From NCBI RefSeq assembly GCF_024400215.1, contig NZ_CP053748.1, positions 5,642,001-5,706,000 on the forward strand: a DNA stretch of 64,000 bases, written 5' to 3'. Below, piece after piece: positions 42,295 to 51,911 of the stretch. The position numbers and the translations under genes were made by a program. This stretch comes from Massilia sp. erpn. GTDB taxonomy: Bacteria > Pseudomonadota > Gammaproteobacteria > Burkholderiales > Burkholderiaceae_D. Within the stretch, counting starts at the first letter, position 1. Each line of letters begins with the position of its first letter. The notes below the pieces were generated by a model that saw nothing but the letters and a program-made list of their open reading frames with translations, had not been told where the DNA came from and did no database searches.

Positions 42295-43206
42295 ATGAGC
42301 AGCACGAAATGGCAAGGCGTATTCCCCGCAGTGACCACCAAGTTCAAGCCCAACGAGGATCTGGACCATGCCGAAATGGCGAAGCATTTCGAGTTCATGA
42401 TCGCCAATGGCGTGCATGGCCTGGTCACCTGCGGCTCGCTGGGCGAAGCCAGCACCCTGTCGCTGGAAGAAAAGCTGGAAGTGACCAAGGTTGCCATCGA
42501 AGTGGCAAGCGGCCGCGTGCCGGTGCTGGCGAATGTGAGCGAAACCCGCACCACCAATGCCTGCCGTTTCGTCGAACAGGCGGCGGCTATGGGCGTGCAA
42601 GGCTTTATGGTGATGCCGTCGGTGCTGTATGCCGCCGATGCGCGCGAAGCAAAGGATAATCTGCGCACCATCGCCAAGGCCGCCCAATTGCCTATCATGG
42701 TGTATAACAATCCCGTATCCTACAAGGTCGATCTGACGCCGGAAGACTTCAAGGACCTGGCTGACTGCGAACAGATCGTTGCCATCAAGGAGTCGACCGA
42801 CAATATCCGCCGCATCACCGACCTGCGCAACGCGGTGGGCGAGCGCTATCAGCTCTTCATGGGCGTGGACGACCTGTCCTTCGAGGCCTTGGCGGTGGGC
42901 GCGGATGGCCTGCTGGCTGGCCTGGTGGTGGCCTTCCCGGCCGAAACCGTGGCCCTGTACAAACTGGCCAAGGCCAAGCGCTGGGATGAAGCGCTCAAGC
43001 TGTATCAATGGTTCATGCCGCTGCTGCACCTGGACGTATCGGCCAAGCTGGTGCAGAACCTGAAGCTGGTGGAGAGCATGGCCGGCGTCGGCAACGAATA
43101 TGTGCGCCGTCCGCGCCAGCCGCTGCAAGGCGCGGAACGCGAGAAGGTGGTGGGCATCGTCAAGCAGGCGCTGGTGAACCGTCCTGACCTGAGCAAACTT
43201 TTCTAA
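42295..43206 (+). CDS. 1-Pyrroline-4-hydroxy-2-carboxylate deaminase (DapA family)
   Basis: 303 residues from ATG 42295 with an AAGGAG ribosome site. DapA-fold landmarks: the GSLGEASTLS phosphate-loop-like turn (48-57), Y137 in IMVYNNP and Schiff-base lysine K165 in VAIKEST. Context places it after D-hydroxyproline dehydrogenase, where the DapA-family deaminase converts the product to alpha-ketoglutarate semialdehyde. The following dehydrogenase of the pathway is not in this window. Confidence 0.9.
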   Translation: MSSTKWQGVFPAVTTKFKPNEDLDHAEMAKHFEFMIANGVHGLVTCGSLGEASTLSLEEKLEVTKVAIEVASGRVPVLANVSETRTTNACRFVEQAAAMGVQGFMVMPSVLYAADAREAKDNLRTIAKAAQLPIMVYNNPVSYKVDLTPEDFKDLADCEQIVAIKESTDNIRRITDLRNAVGERYQLFMGVDDLSFEALAVGADGLLAGLVVAFPAETVALYKLAKAKRWDEALKLYQWFMPLLHLDVSAKLVQNLKLVESMAGVGNEYVRRPRQPLQGAEREKVVGIVKQALVNRPDLSKLF

Positions 43207-43231
43207 GCAGCCCCGCTGAGCAGCGGCTGCT
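43205..43231 (+). terminator. Possible hairpin after the deaminase gene
   Basis: AAGCAG-CC-CCGCT / AGCGG-CTGCTT forms a stem with a two-base bulge around a GAGC loop, starting at the stop codon of the deaminase gene. There is no U-tract, so only weak termination for the hydroxyproline operon is implied. Confidence 0.4.
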
Positions 43232-43241
43232 TCGACTAAAA

Positions 43242-43271
43242 CGCCCGGATCGTCTGCGGACGATCCGGGCG
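43242..43271 (-). terminator. Intrinsic terminator of the RTX gene
   Basis: CGCCCGGATCGTC-TGCG-GACGATCCGGGCG is a perfect 13-bp stem with a 4-base loop. On the minus strand it is followed by TTTTAG, so it terminates the 4.7-kb RTX transcript, which ends 15 bases earlier. Confidence 0.88.
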
Positions 43272-43285
43272 CGAAACTTAGTCGA

Positions 43286-46200
43286 TCAAACCAGCCACAG
43301 ACCTTGGCCAGCTTGCTGCGCCTGAATCACGGCATCCTGCGCGATCCAGCTGCCAACCAGTTCGGCACGGCTGTGGGTGCCCAGGTAGTTCACCCACGAT
43401 GCTTCGCCGCCAGCGTCCGTCGCTTTCAGGTCGCTGTTGGCGTACAAGGCATGCACGAAGGCTGCGTTATCCAGCTTGCCATACAGCTTCTGGAACTCGG
43501 CCGAAGCGGCGAAGCCATTTGCCATCTGCTTGGCATCGGCCTGCGAAGCCAGCCACCAGTTGATGCCGTCCACCTCCGCTGCGCGGTCGAACACGGCCTG
43601 GTACAGCAAGCCCGCCGTTTTCAGGCGGCCCGCATCGGCCTGCGTGAAGGCCAGGCTGATGGTGCCGTCGCTGAATTCGGCCTGCTCGATGCCGCGCAAG
43701 GTATCGACGTCGGCATTGGCCTTGTCGGCAACCTTGATCTGGCCGTCGGCGCCCAGCAGGATCTTGTAGTCGGCCTGCTTGCCGCTGTAGACCGCCGTAT
43801 CCTTGCCGTCGCCGCCGACCAGCACATCGCTGCCGGCGCCGCCATCCAGACGGTCGTCGCCGCTGCCGTTGATCCAGCCGGATTCCTTGTCCAGCGTGAC
43901 CTTGGCGAAGACGCCATCCTTGGCCTGCAGCTTGCGGTGTTCTTCGCTCACCGCAAAGCCCAGCAGCACGGTGTCACGGCTGGCCTTGACGCCGTTCGCG
44001 CCGGCCAGCGCCTTGAGCCAGAAATCGACGCCATCCTGGTCCGGCGCGCGGCCCAGCACCTGCTCATACAGCTTGGTCACGAAAGCCTTGTCATCCAGCT
44101 TATCCAGGCCTGCGGCAACCCATTCCTTCGACGCCGTGAAGAATTTCGCCACGCTGGCGAGCGATGCGCCGGCACCGGTGTAGAAGTTCAAACCACCGAT
44201 ATCGGCGGCGCGGCCAAAGGCGGCGTGGTACAGCAAGCCCAGATCGACCAGCTTGTCCTTGCCGGCATTGAGGAAGGCCAGCTCCGGCAGCTTGTTGAAC
44301 TCCGCCACCTGCACGGTTTCGTTCTGGCCCGGCGCGAACATGGCCTGGTCGTGGGTGGCCACGATCTCGCCCTTGGCATTCACGCTGAAGCTCCATGCGC
44401 CCTGGTCGCTGCGGCCGCCTTGCAGCACGTCGTTGCCGGTGCCGCCGATCAGGGTATCGTTGCCGATGCCGCCGGCCAGGAAGTCGTTGTCAGCGCCGCC
44501 ATCGAGGATGTCGTTGCCGCCCGCGCTGCCCAGGATATCGTTGCCGCCGCCGCCTTTGAGCACATCGTCATCGGCGCCGAGGAAGATGTTCTGGCTGGCG
44601 TTATCGCCCACCACATAGTTGCGGCCATCGCCGCCGCGCAGGGTCGCTGCGCCAACAATGGCCGCAAAGTCCACATTATTCAGCTGCAGCACGGCGCCCT
44701 TGGCCAGCTGGCTGGTATCGATCACCAGGCCAATCGCGGTGCTGTTCGCGCCGCCGCCCGCTGGCGTGGTCGAGCTGCCATTGATCAGGATCGGCTGCTT
44801 CAGATCGGCGCCGGCCACCAGGGTTGGGGTAATCGTTTTGCTGAGTATCGTCACGTCCTTGCCCAGGGCATCGAGGAAGGAAGTGCCCTGGCCTTTCATG
44901 TCCTTCTGCGTGGACGACGCGGCATCGGTTTTCTGTTCGATGCGGCGGATCAGGTCCAACAGGGCTTTATCCTTGCTCAGCAGCGTGGTCGAACCTTCCG
45001 CACCCAGGCCAGCGCCCACCGGCAGGCTGACGGTCAGCTTGGCTTCGCGGCCGCCGCTGGCGACGTCCAGCGCGATATCGGCCAGGCCTTTGTTCGGCGT
45101 CTTGCCATCGTCCTGACGGCTGGCCGTCACGGTCGGCACGATCACGGTGGAGCTGGTGGTGCCAGTCACCGGATCGGCCTTGGTGGTTTGGGTGACGGGC
45201 ACACCATCGACCATCACTGGCGGCGTCACCGGATTAGGCGGCGCAGGCGGCAGCTTGGTGGTGTCGATCGAATAGCTGGCCGTGACGGGAGCGTCGCCAG
45301 CCTTGCCGCCCAAGTCCTTCACACCGCCCATGCTCAGGGTGATCTTGCCTGTGCCTTCCTTGAGCTGGAGATTCTCGCCCGGCGTGAAGGTCACTTCCCA
45401 TACCTTGTCGCTTACCGCTTTCAGGCCCGACAGCTTGCCGCCGGTGGCGCCAAAGCTACCCAGCGTCAGATCCGCAATCTTTTCCGAAAAGGTGATCGTG
45501 ACCTTGGCCGTTTCACCCTTGTTCAGCGTGGTGTCGCTGAGCGTAATGGTCGCAGTCGGCGCGACGGCCTTGGTACTGACATGCGTAGTCTTGTTGGCGC
45601 CAAGCGCAGTGCCGTTGAACGAAGGAGTCAGTTCAAATTCGGTCTCGATACTGTCCGTATTGCCTGCCTGGTTTTCCTGCGGCGTGAAGACCAGTTTGCG
45701 CAGCGTGGCTTGGATGCTGGCCAGGGAATCGCCCTCCACAGTGTAAACACCCTTCTCGCCCTTCAAGCCGCTACCGCTGAGGGTGCCATTGCCTGCTTTG
45801 AATTTGATGTCCAGCTTGAACTTGCCCACTTCATCGCTGCTGAGCGTCACATTGCTGAACGGCGTGGTGGTTTGCGTATCCTTGACCTCTACCGTCTCGC
45901 TGAAACCGTCCATCTTGATCCGGCTCACGGTGAAAGCCTGAACCAGTGCATTCTCGTCCAGGGTATTGCCCACGCCATCGCTCAAGATGCCGCCCTTCCT
46001 GAACACACTGTACCCGCCATCATCGGCCAGGGTCCATTTGCCGTTAGGTGCATGGAACTTGAGGATGGCTTCAACGCTCTTGCCTGGCTTGAGTTCCGGC
46101 AGATCGACGGTAGCCGGCAACAGCTCTTTGCCAAGGCTGTCCTTCAGCCCAAACAGCTTGTAGATCTGGGCAGGGTCGGAAATGCCTGCGCCGCTATCGC

Positions 46201-48019
46201 TCATTTTCACGCGCAGTTCAATATATTCGCTGCCAAGGGCGGGATTCTTTTCGAGCTTGATGAACTCTGTCGCCGGTCCAAAGTTATCGACGCTGAAAGT
46301 ACCCTTGGTGAATTCGCTTGTGTTACCGGCGATGTCCCTCACGAACACTTTATATTCGCCGCCTGCTGCGGGCACGTCTATATCCTTGAAGACCCATTGG
46401 CCCGCCTTGACATGCCCACCCTTGAACCATTTGTCTCCCAGCTGGATTTCGCAATATTCGCCACTGGCGCTGTCTTTCTCCAGGTCGATCACGAACTCAG
46501 TTTTTTTGCCGAGGAAGGTCGTGCCGCCGCTCACCACGCTGTTTTTGAAAACGCCGGTGCCTTTCCAGGCCGGGGCATCAGCGATCAACTCGTACTTTTG
46601 CACCGTTTCCTTGCCCAGCTCGCCGCCGGCATCGACGCGGAACTTCAGTTCACCCTTGCCCTTCAGCTCAATATCCCAGCTCAGCTTCGTACCGTTGACC
46701 TTGTCGGTAATGTCTTTCCACGTGCCATCGACGAAGGCAGATACTTTCCCGTCCTTCGGCAGCGCCTCGCTGAGCGTTGCGGTCAAGGTTTGCTTTGCCA
46801 CATTGGTGATGAAGTCGCCGTCCGTGCCGCTATCGTCGGACAGCTTGAAACCGTCGATGGTCGGATTTCTGACCACCGTCAGGTCCAGCGCATCGCTGAG
46901 CGCACTCTTTACATACATATCGCCCGAGGTGGATTGTGCATAGACCTTGTAGGTGCCTTTGCCCAGCTCTCTGATATCGATATTTTCAACCTGCCACGCG
47001 CCGGCGGACATCTTGGTCATAACCATGGGGTCAGTGCTGTCGAGTTCACCATTGCCATTGGCATCGACGAAGACCCTGACCAAGCTACTGGAATCGTTCG
47101 CGTAGCCCTTGCCGGAGAAGGTCAGGAACTGCGCCGAGGTGACATTGTCATCGTCCTTTTCCCCGTTATCGCACTTGGCTGCCAAGTCCAGCTCAGTGGG
47201 TTTAACAGGCTTTACCATAACGTTGAAAACCTTGCGGTCGCTGATCAACTCATCCCCTACCGCCATCCGGAAACGGTCCGTACCTGTAAAGCCCTCATAG
47301 GGCTTGTATTTTATGACGCTACCTTTATTGGGATCGACCTTAAAGTCCGAGCTTTGTCCCGATGAGCCGACCGTGGTCTGGGCATTTTTGATGATGACGG
47401 CGCCATTTTTCGCGGCTTCCAAAACCGTCCAGTCAATCAGGTCGCCACTCTCCGTAGCGGTGACGCCCACCAAGGACTGCAGATCGATACTGTCGCCCTG
47501 CTCGACCTCAATTACTTCGGATTTCTCGCGGAATAAGGGAGTGCCAGGCAAGGCGTCGAATTTCATATTGTCAATGGTGAAGGAACCGACAAGTCCGCCG
47601 CCTTCTTTCCTTGCCAGGATAGTCAAACCGGTATCCATCTGCGTATCCGACAGATCAATCGTCTTGCTGACCGGATCATACGTATACGTCTTCGCTTCTC
47701 CGCGCTGGGTGGAGATCTGCACGCTTTTTATGCTATCAGTAGAGGAAATGCTAATGCTGTTGAGTTTTATCGGCGCCTCAAACAAACGGCCATCCTGGTT
47801 ATATTTCCAATACATGTAAAGATAACCACCGTTCGCCTCAAGGTATTTACCATCCATCCCAGCCAGGCCGCTATCGTTGTCTTTTATTTGAATCGTTCCT
47901 CTGGATATACTCATCTCCAATTCTCCGCCAGGATTATTGGTGGAGAAACGCAGGATGCGGTTATCTGTAATTCTGAATCCGTCTTCGCTAAAACCAATAT
48001 TGTATGTTGCTTTATTCAC
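43286..48019 (-). CDS. Large secreted RTX/DUF4214 adhesin-like protein
   Basis: 1577 residues, no classical signal peptide, consistent with type I secretion. The N-terminal 1000 residues carry extended beta-rich and Ig-like regions (for example TLNKGETAKVTITFSEKIADLTLGSFGATGG near 830-860). Calcium-binding RTX nonapeptides (GGGGNDILGSAGGNDILDGG, GGIGNDTLIGG, GGAGSDVLVGGDGKD) lie at about 1120-1190 and 1400-1420. Two DUF4214 modules flank and end the protein (LLYHAAFGRAADIGGLNFYTG and LLYQAVFDRAAEVDGINWWLAS). The C-terminus (QAQQAGQGLWLV) is like T1SS signals. No transporter gene is near. A 1353-residue ORF on the opposite strand is a mirror artefact. Confidence 0.9.
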   Translation of the reverse strand: MNKATYNIGFSEDGFRITDNRILRFSTNNPGGELEMSISRGTIQIKDNDSGLAGMDGKYLEANGGYLYMYWKYNQDGRLFEAPIKLNSISISSTDSIKSVQISTQRGEAKTYTYDPVSKTIDLSDTQMDTGLTILARKEGGGLVGSFTIDNMKFDALPGTPLFREKSEVIEVEQGDSIDLQSLVGVTATESGDLIDWTVLEAAKNGAVIIKNAQTTVGSSGQSSDFKVDPNKGSVIKYKPYEGFTGTDRFRMAVGDELISDRKVFNVMVKPVKPTELDLAAKCDNGEKDDDNVTSAQFLTFSGKGYANDSSSLVRVFVDANGNGELDSTDPMVMTKMSAGAWQVENIDIRELGKGTYKVYAQSTSGDMYVKSALSDALDLTVVRNPTIDGFKLSDDSGTDGDFITNVAKQTLTATLSEALPKDGKVSAFVDGTWKDITDKVNGTKLSWDIELKGKGELKFRVDAGGELGKETVQKYELIADAPAWKGTGVFKNSVVSGGTTFLGKKTEFVIDLEKDSASGEYCEIQLGDKWFKGGHVKAGQWVFKDIDVPAAGGEYKVFVRDIAGNTSEFTKGTFSVDNFGPATEFIKLEKNPALGSEYIELRVKMSDSGAGISDPAQIYKLFGLKDSLGKELLPATVDLPELKPGKSVEAILKFHAPNGKWTLADDGGYSVFRKGGILSDGVGNTLDENALVQAFTVSRIKMDGFSETVEVKDTQTTTPFSNVTLSSDEVGKFKLDIKFKAGNGTLSGSGLKGEKGVYTVEGDSLASIQATLRKLVFTPQENQAGNTDSIETEFELTPSFNGTALGANKTTHVSTKAVAPTATITLSDTTLNKGETAKVTITFSEKIADLTLGSFGATGGKLSGLKAVSDKVWEVTFTPGENLQLKEGTGKITLSMGGVKDLGGKAGDAPVTASYSIDTTKLPPAPPNPVTPPVMVDGVPVTQTTKADPVTGTTSSTVIVPTVTASRQDDGKTPNKGLADIALDVASGGREAKLTVSLPVGAGLGAEGSTTLLSKDKALLDLIRRIEQKTDAASSTQKDMKGQGTSFLDALGKDVTILSKTITPTLVAGADLKQPILINGSSTTPAGGGANSTAIGLVIDTSQLAKGAVLQLNNVDFAAIVGAATLRGGDGRNYVVGDNASQNIFLGADDDVLKGGGGNDILGSAGGNDILDGGADNDFLAGGIGNDTLIGGTGNDVLQGGRSDQGAWSFSVNAKGEIVATHDQAMFAPGQNETVQVAEFNKLPELAFLNAGKDKLVDLGLLYHAAFGRAADIGGLNFYTGAGASLASVAKFFTASKEWVAAGLDKLDDKAFVTKLYEQVLGRAPDQDGVDFWLKALAGANGVKASRDTVLLGFAVSEEHRKLQAKDGVFAKVTLDKESGWINGSGDDRLDGGAGSDVLVGGDGKDTAVYSGKQADYKILLGADGQIKVADKANADVDTLRGIEQAEFSDGTISLAFTQADAGRLKTAGLLYQAVFDRAAEVDGINWWLASQADAKQMANGFAASAEFQKLYGKLDNAAFVHALYANSDLKATDAGGEASWVNYLGTHSRAELVGSWIAQDAVIQAQQAGQGLWLV

Positions 48020-48186
48020 AAAAACCTTTCAATTGATTGCAAAGCGCAAAGGGCGCGGGAAATGGAGCCTGACCTCAGAACAGCGGCCAGACTGGAATGG
48101 GATGGATAAGACTTGGGGATGGGATGACCGCACCGGGGCGGATCGAGGGATAGCCGGACGTCGGCCTTGAAACACAGCAAACACGC

Positions 48187-48220
48187 ATTGCCTAAACCCA
48201 AAAATGTATCATTAGGCAAT
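48187..48220. repeat. Inverted repeat between the LysR and RTX genes
   Basis: ATTGCCTAA and TTAGGCAAT are perfect 9-base inverted copies separated by 16 bases. It lies 168 bases before the RTX start codon and 78 after the LysR stop. It could be an operator of the RTX gene or a terminator of the LysR gene; a 16-base loop favours the former. The remainder of 48020-48297 shows nothing else that I can support. Confidence 0.45.
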
Positions 48221-48297
48221 TATCGTGGTTTTTGAGCAATAAGTATATATGTCCAAGACAAATTTCATCAAGCTGTCACAAAACCCGGCGCCCGCCG

Positions 48298-49209
48298 CTA
48301 ACGGCTGCGCGTCCAGTAGCCTGGCTGGGCGTAGACGGCTTTCAACTCGTCGATGAAGAAGCGGATCTTGGCTGGCAGATGGCGCTGCTGTAGGTAAACG
48401 GCCGTGATGTCGTAATCGGGCAAGGCATAGTCGTCCAGTACCGTAATCAGGCTGCCCTCCGCCAGTTGCGCCTGGATCTCCCAGGTCGAGCGCCAAGCCA
48501 GGCCCAGCCCCTCGCACGCCCAACGGTGCAATAGCTCGCCGTCATTGCAGTCCAGATTCCCTTGCGCCTTCACCGTGACGGCCTTGCCGTTCTGCTGGAA
48601 GTACCAGCCGCGCTGCTGCCCGCCCTGCAGATTGAAGGCCAGGCAGTTGTGCTGGGCCAGGTCGTCCAGCGTGCGGGGAATGCCATGGCGCTCGAAGTAT
48701 TCCGGCGTGCCGCACACCACCCGGCGGTTGCTGGCCAGTTTGACCGCGACGAAGCTCGGGTCGATCACGCCGCCGATGCGGATGCCGAGGTCATAGCCTT
48801 CGCGCACCAGATCGATCACCTGATCGGTCAGATTGAAGGAGACCTGCACCTCGGGATTGGCGCGCAAAAATGCCGGCGCATGCGGCGCCACATGCTGCCG
48901 CCCGAACGAGGCGGGCGCCGACACGATCAGGTGGCCGGTGGCCTTGTGCCGCCCTTCCGAGATATTGCGTTCCGCCACATCGAAGTCCGATAAGAGCTTG
49001 CGGCAGTCTTCCAGAAAGACCGAGCCCTGTTCGGTCAGCGTCAGATGGCGCGTGGTGCGGTGCATCAGCTTCACGCCCAGGCGGCGTTCCAGCGCATCGA
49101 TGCGGCGGCCCAGCATCACCGGCGTGATGTTCTGCACCAGCGCGGCGCGCGCCAGGCTGCCCTTCTCCACCACGGCCACGAAGGCCTCGATCTGTTTGAG
49201 CTTGTCCAT
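48298..49209 (-). CDS. LysR-family regulator
   Basis: 303 residues. The N-terminal winged helix is [40 protein letters not shown], with the typical [15 protein letters not shown] continuation. An effector-binding domain of periplasmic-binding-protein fold follows. It is divergent from the gcl-hyi-glxR-glycerate kinase-pyruvate kinase operon with a 123-base intergenic region, so it probably controls that operon, perhaps in response to a glyoxylate- or tartrate-type compound. Confidence 0.92.
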   Translation of the reverse strand: MDKLKQIEAFVAVVEKGSLARAALVQNITPVMLGRRIDALERRLGVKLMHRTTRHLTLTEQGSVFLEDCRKLLSDFDVAERNISEGRHKATGHLIVSAPASFGRQHVAPHAPAFLRANPEVQVSFNLTDQVIDLVREGYDLGIRIGGVIDPSFVAVKLASNRRVVCGTPEYFERHGIPRTLDDLAQHNCLAFNLQGGQQRGWYFQQNGKAVTVKAQGNLDCNDGELLHRWACEGLGLAWRSTWEIQAQLAEGSLITVLDDYALPDYDITAVYLQQRHLPAKIRFFIDELKAVYAQPGYWTRSR

Positions 49210-49332
49210 GAATTCATTATTCCATACCTGGAGTATCGAATAAAACGATTTTTTGTCGTCTTATCACGGCTGGACAATGCCGATAGCATACAAAACATCA
49301 AGAACCGCAATTCACACAAACAGGAGATCGAT

Positions 49333-51075
49333 ATGGCAAAGATGACGGCGGCCGAAGCGGCTGTCCATGTTATGGAAAAGGAAGGCGTGAGCGCGGCGTT
49401 CGGCGTGCCCGGCGCCGCCATCAATCCGCTGTACGCCGCACTGAAAAAACGCAATAGCGTGCGCCACGTCCTGGCGCGCCATGTGGAAGGCGCTTCGCAT
49501 ATGGCTGAAGGCTATACCCGCGCCAAGGCGGGCAATATCGGCGTCTGCATCGGTACCTCCGGTCCGGCCGGCACGGACATGATCACCGGCCTGTATTCGG
49601 CCCAGGCGGATTCGATTCCCATCCTCTGCATTACCGGCCAGGCGCCGCGCGCCCGCATGTTCAAGGAGGATTTCCAGGCCGTCGATATCGAATCCATCGC
49701 CAAGCCCGTAACCAAATGGGCCGTAACCGTGCGCGAACCGGCCCAGGTGCCGCGCGTGTTCCAGCAAGCCTTCCACCTGATGCGTTCCGGCCGCCCCGGT
49801 CCCGTGCTGATTGATCTGCCCTTCGACGTGCAAGTGGCACAGATCGAATTCGACCCCGACACGTATGAGCCGCTGCCGGTCTACAAGCCCGCCGCCAGCC
49901 GCGCCCAGATCGAGAAAGCGCTGGCTATGCTGAACGAGGCCGAGCATCCGCTGATCACGGCAGGCGGCGGCATCATCAACGCCGATGCTTCCAAGCTGCT
50001 GGTGGAGTTCTCGGAAATCGTCAACGTGCCGGTGATTCCAACGCTGATGGGCTGGGGCAGCATTCCGGACGACCATCCGCTGATGGCGGGCATGGCGGGC
50101 CTGCAAACCAGCCATCGCTACGGTAACGCCACCGTGCTGGCCTCGGACTTCATGCTGGGTATCGGCAACCGCTGGGCCAACCGCCATACCGGCTCGATCG
50201 AAGTGTTCACCCAGGACCGCACCTTCGTCCACGTCGATATCGAGCCGACCCAGATCGGGCGAGTGTTCGGACCGGATTACGGCATCGTGTCGGATGCCGG
50301 CATCGCCCTGGCGCTGTTCGTGGAAGTGGCGCGCGAGTGGAAGGCGCAGGGCAAGCTGCGCGACCGCAGCGGCTGGGTGCATCAGTGCCAGGAACGCAAG
50401 CGCACCATGCTGCGCCGTACCGACTACGAGAACGTGCCGGTCAAGCCGCTGCGCGTGTACGAGGAGATGAACAAGTTTTTCGGCCGCGACACGCGCTATA
50501 TCTCCAGCATCGGCCTGTCGCAGATCGCGGCGGCGCAATTCCTGCATGTCTACCACCCGCGCCACTGGATCAACTGCGGCCAGGCCGGCCCGCTGGGCTG
50601 GACTATCCCTGCGGCGCTGGGCGTGCGCTCCTCCGATCCGCACGGCGACATCGTGGCCATATCGGGCGACTACGACTTCCAGTTCCTGATCGAGGAACTG
50701 GCCGTGGGCGCCCAATTTAAGCTGCCGTATATCCATGTGCTGGTGAATAACTCCTATCTGGGCCTGATCCGCCAGGCCCAGCGCAATTTCGATATCGACT
50801 ACTGCGTGCAGCTCGCCTTCGAGAACGTGAATGCACCGGAACTGAACGGCTATGGTGTCGATCACGTCGCCGTGGTGGAAGGCCTGGGCTGCAAGGCGAT
50901 CCGCGTCTTCAAGCCGGATGAAATCATTCCCGCTTTTGAGAAAGCGCGGGAACTGATCAAGCAATACAGCGTGCCGGTGGTGGTGGAAGTGATCCTGGAA
51001 CGCGTGACCAATATCGCCATGGGCACCGAGATCAACGCCATCAACGAATTCAACGACGTGCTGGACGTGGCCTGA
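49333..51075 (+). CDS. gcl: Glyoxylate carboligase (tartronate-semialdehyde synthase)
   Basis: 580 residues from ATG 49333 with a CAGGAGAT ribosome site. ThDP-enzyme landmarks: [20 protein letters not shown] at the start, [40 protein letters not shown] and the C-terminal ThDP motif region ([18 protein letters not shown] ... [10 protein letters not shown]). Gcl joins two glyoxylate to give tartronate semialdehyde and CO2. First gene of the operon; length matches the family (about 590). Confidence 0.96.
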   Translation: MAKMTAAEAAVHVMEKEGVSAAFGVPGAAINPLYAALKKRNSVRHVLARHVEGASHMAEGYTRAKAGNIGVCIGTSGPAGTDMITGLYSAQADSIPILCITGQAPRARMFKEDFQAVDIESIAKPVTKWAVTVREPAQVPRVFQQAFHLMRSGRPGPVLIDLPFDVQVAQIEFDPDTYEPLPVYKPAASRAQIEKALAMLNEAEHPLITAGGGIINADASKLLVEFSEIVNVPVIPTLMGWGSIPDDHPLMAGMAGLQTSHRYGNATVLASDFMLGIGNRWANRHTGSIEVFTQDRTFVHVDIEPTQIGRVFGPDYGIVSDAGIALALFVEVAREWKAQGKLRDRSGWVHQCQERKRTMLRRTDYENVPVKPLRVYEEMNKFFGRDTRYISSIGLSQIAAAQFLHVYHPRHWINCGQAGPLGWTIPAALGVRSSDPHGDIVAISGDYDFQFLIEELAVGAQFKLPYIHVLVNNSYLGLIRQAQRNFDIDYCVQLAFENVNAPELNGYGVDHVAVVEGLGCKAIRVFKPDEIIPAFEKARELIKQYSVPVVVEVILERVTNIAMGTEINAINEFNDVLDVA

Positions 51076-51101
51076 GCGCCCGCCATCCAAGGAGACACGC
51101 T

Positions 51102-51881
51102 ATGCCAAAGTTTGCCGCCAATCTGACCATGCTGTTCAACGAATTGCAATTCCTCGACCGTTTCGGCGCCGCCGCCAAGGCGGGTTTCACGGGCGTTGAA
51201 TTCCTCTTTCCCTACGATTTCGAGCCGGAGCAGATCGCGGCCCAGTTGGACAAGCAGCAGCTGCAAATGGTGCTGCACAATCTGCCGGCCGGGAACTGGG
51301 CGGCGGGCGAACGCGGCATCGCCTGCCATCCGGGCCGGGTGCAGGAATTCCGCGATGGCGTGGAGCAGGCCATCCGCTACGCGAAGGCGCTGGGAACGCA
51401 GCGCATCAACTGCCTGGTTGGCATTCTGCCGCAGGGCGTTGAACGCGCCGTCGCGCAGCAAGTCCTGGTACAGAACCTGAAATTCGCCGCCGACCGCTTG
51501 AAGGAAGAAGGCTTGCCGCTGCTGATCGAGCCGATCAACACCTTCGATATACCCGGCTTCTTCCTGTCCAACACGCGCCAGGCGCTGGAGCTGATCGACG
51601 CCGTGGCTTCGGACAATCTCTTCCTGCAGTACGACATCTATCACATGCAGCGCATGGAGGGCGAGCTGGCGGCCACGATCAAGGCCAATCTGCATCTGAT
51701 CCGCCATATCCAGCTGGCCGACAATCCGGGCCGCTTCGAACCCGGCACCGGCGAAATCAATTACCGCTACCTGCTCGCCCTGCTGGACGAAATCAAATAC
51801 CAGGGCTGGGTGGGCTGCGAGTACAAGCCGCGCAACGGCACGGTCGATGGCCTGGGCTGGCGCAGCGCCCTCGTCGCCTGA
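51102..51881 (+). CDS. hyi: Hydroxypyruvate isomerase
   Basis: 259 residues, standard length. The TIM-barrel family motifs FAANLTMLFNELQFLDRF, GFTGVEFLFPYDF, ADNPGRFEPGTGEINYRYLL and GWVGCEYKPRN match Hyi. It interconverts hydroxypyruvate and tartronate semialdehyde. It follows gcl by 26 bases in the usual glyoxylate-degradation gene order. Confidence 0.95.
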   Translation: MPKFAANLTMLFNELQFLDRFGAAAKAGFTGVEFLFPYDFEPEQIAAQLDKQQLQMVLHNLPAGNWAAGERGIACHPGRVQEFRDGVEQAIRYAKALGTQRINCLVGILPQGVERAVAQQVLVQNLKFAADRLKEEGLPLLIEPINTFDIPGFFLSNTRQALELIDAVASDNLFLQYDIYHMQRMEGELAATIKANLHLIRHIQLADNPGRFEPGTGEINYRYLLALLDEIKYQGWVGCEYKPRNGTVDGLGWRSALVA

Positions 51882-51911
51882 AGCAATCCAATAACACTCA
51901 AGGAGATCAAC

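Noticed and set aside
43304..47365. A 1353-residue open frame on the plus strand opposite the RTX gene
   Set aside because: It is a mirror of a GC-biased, repetitive gene: composition is low-complexity, without a family, start site or ribosome site. The minus-strand gene has clear domains.
49312..51090. A 592-residue minus-strand frame opposite gcl
   Set aside because: Gcl motifs are unmistakable on the plus strand; the opposite frame is a codon-bias shadow.
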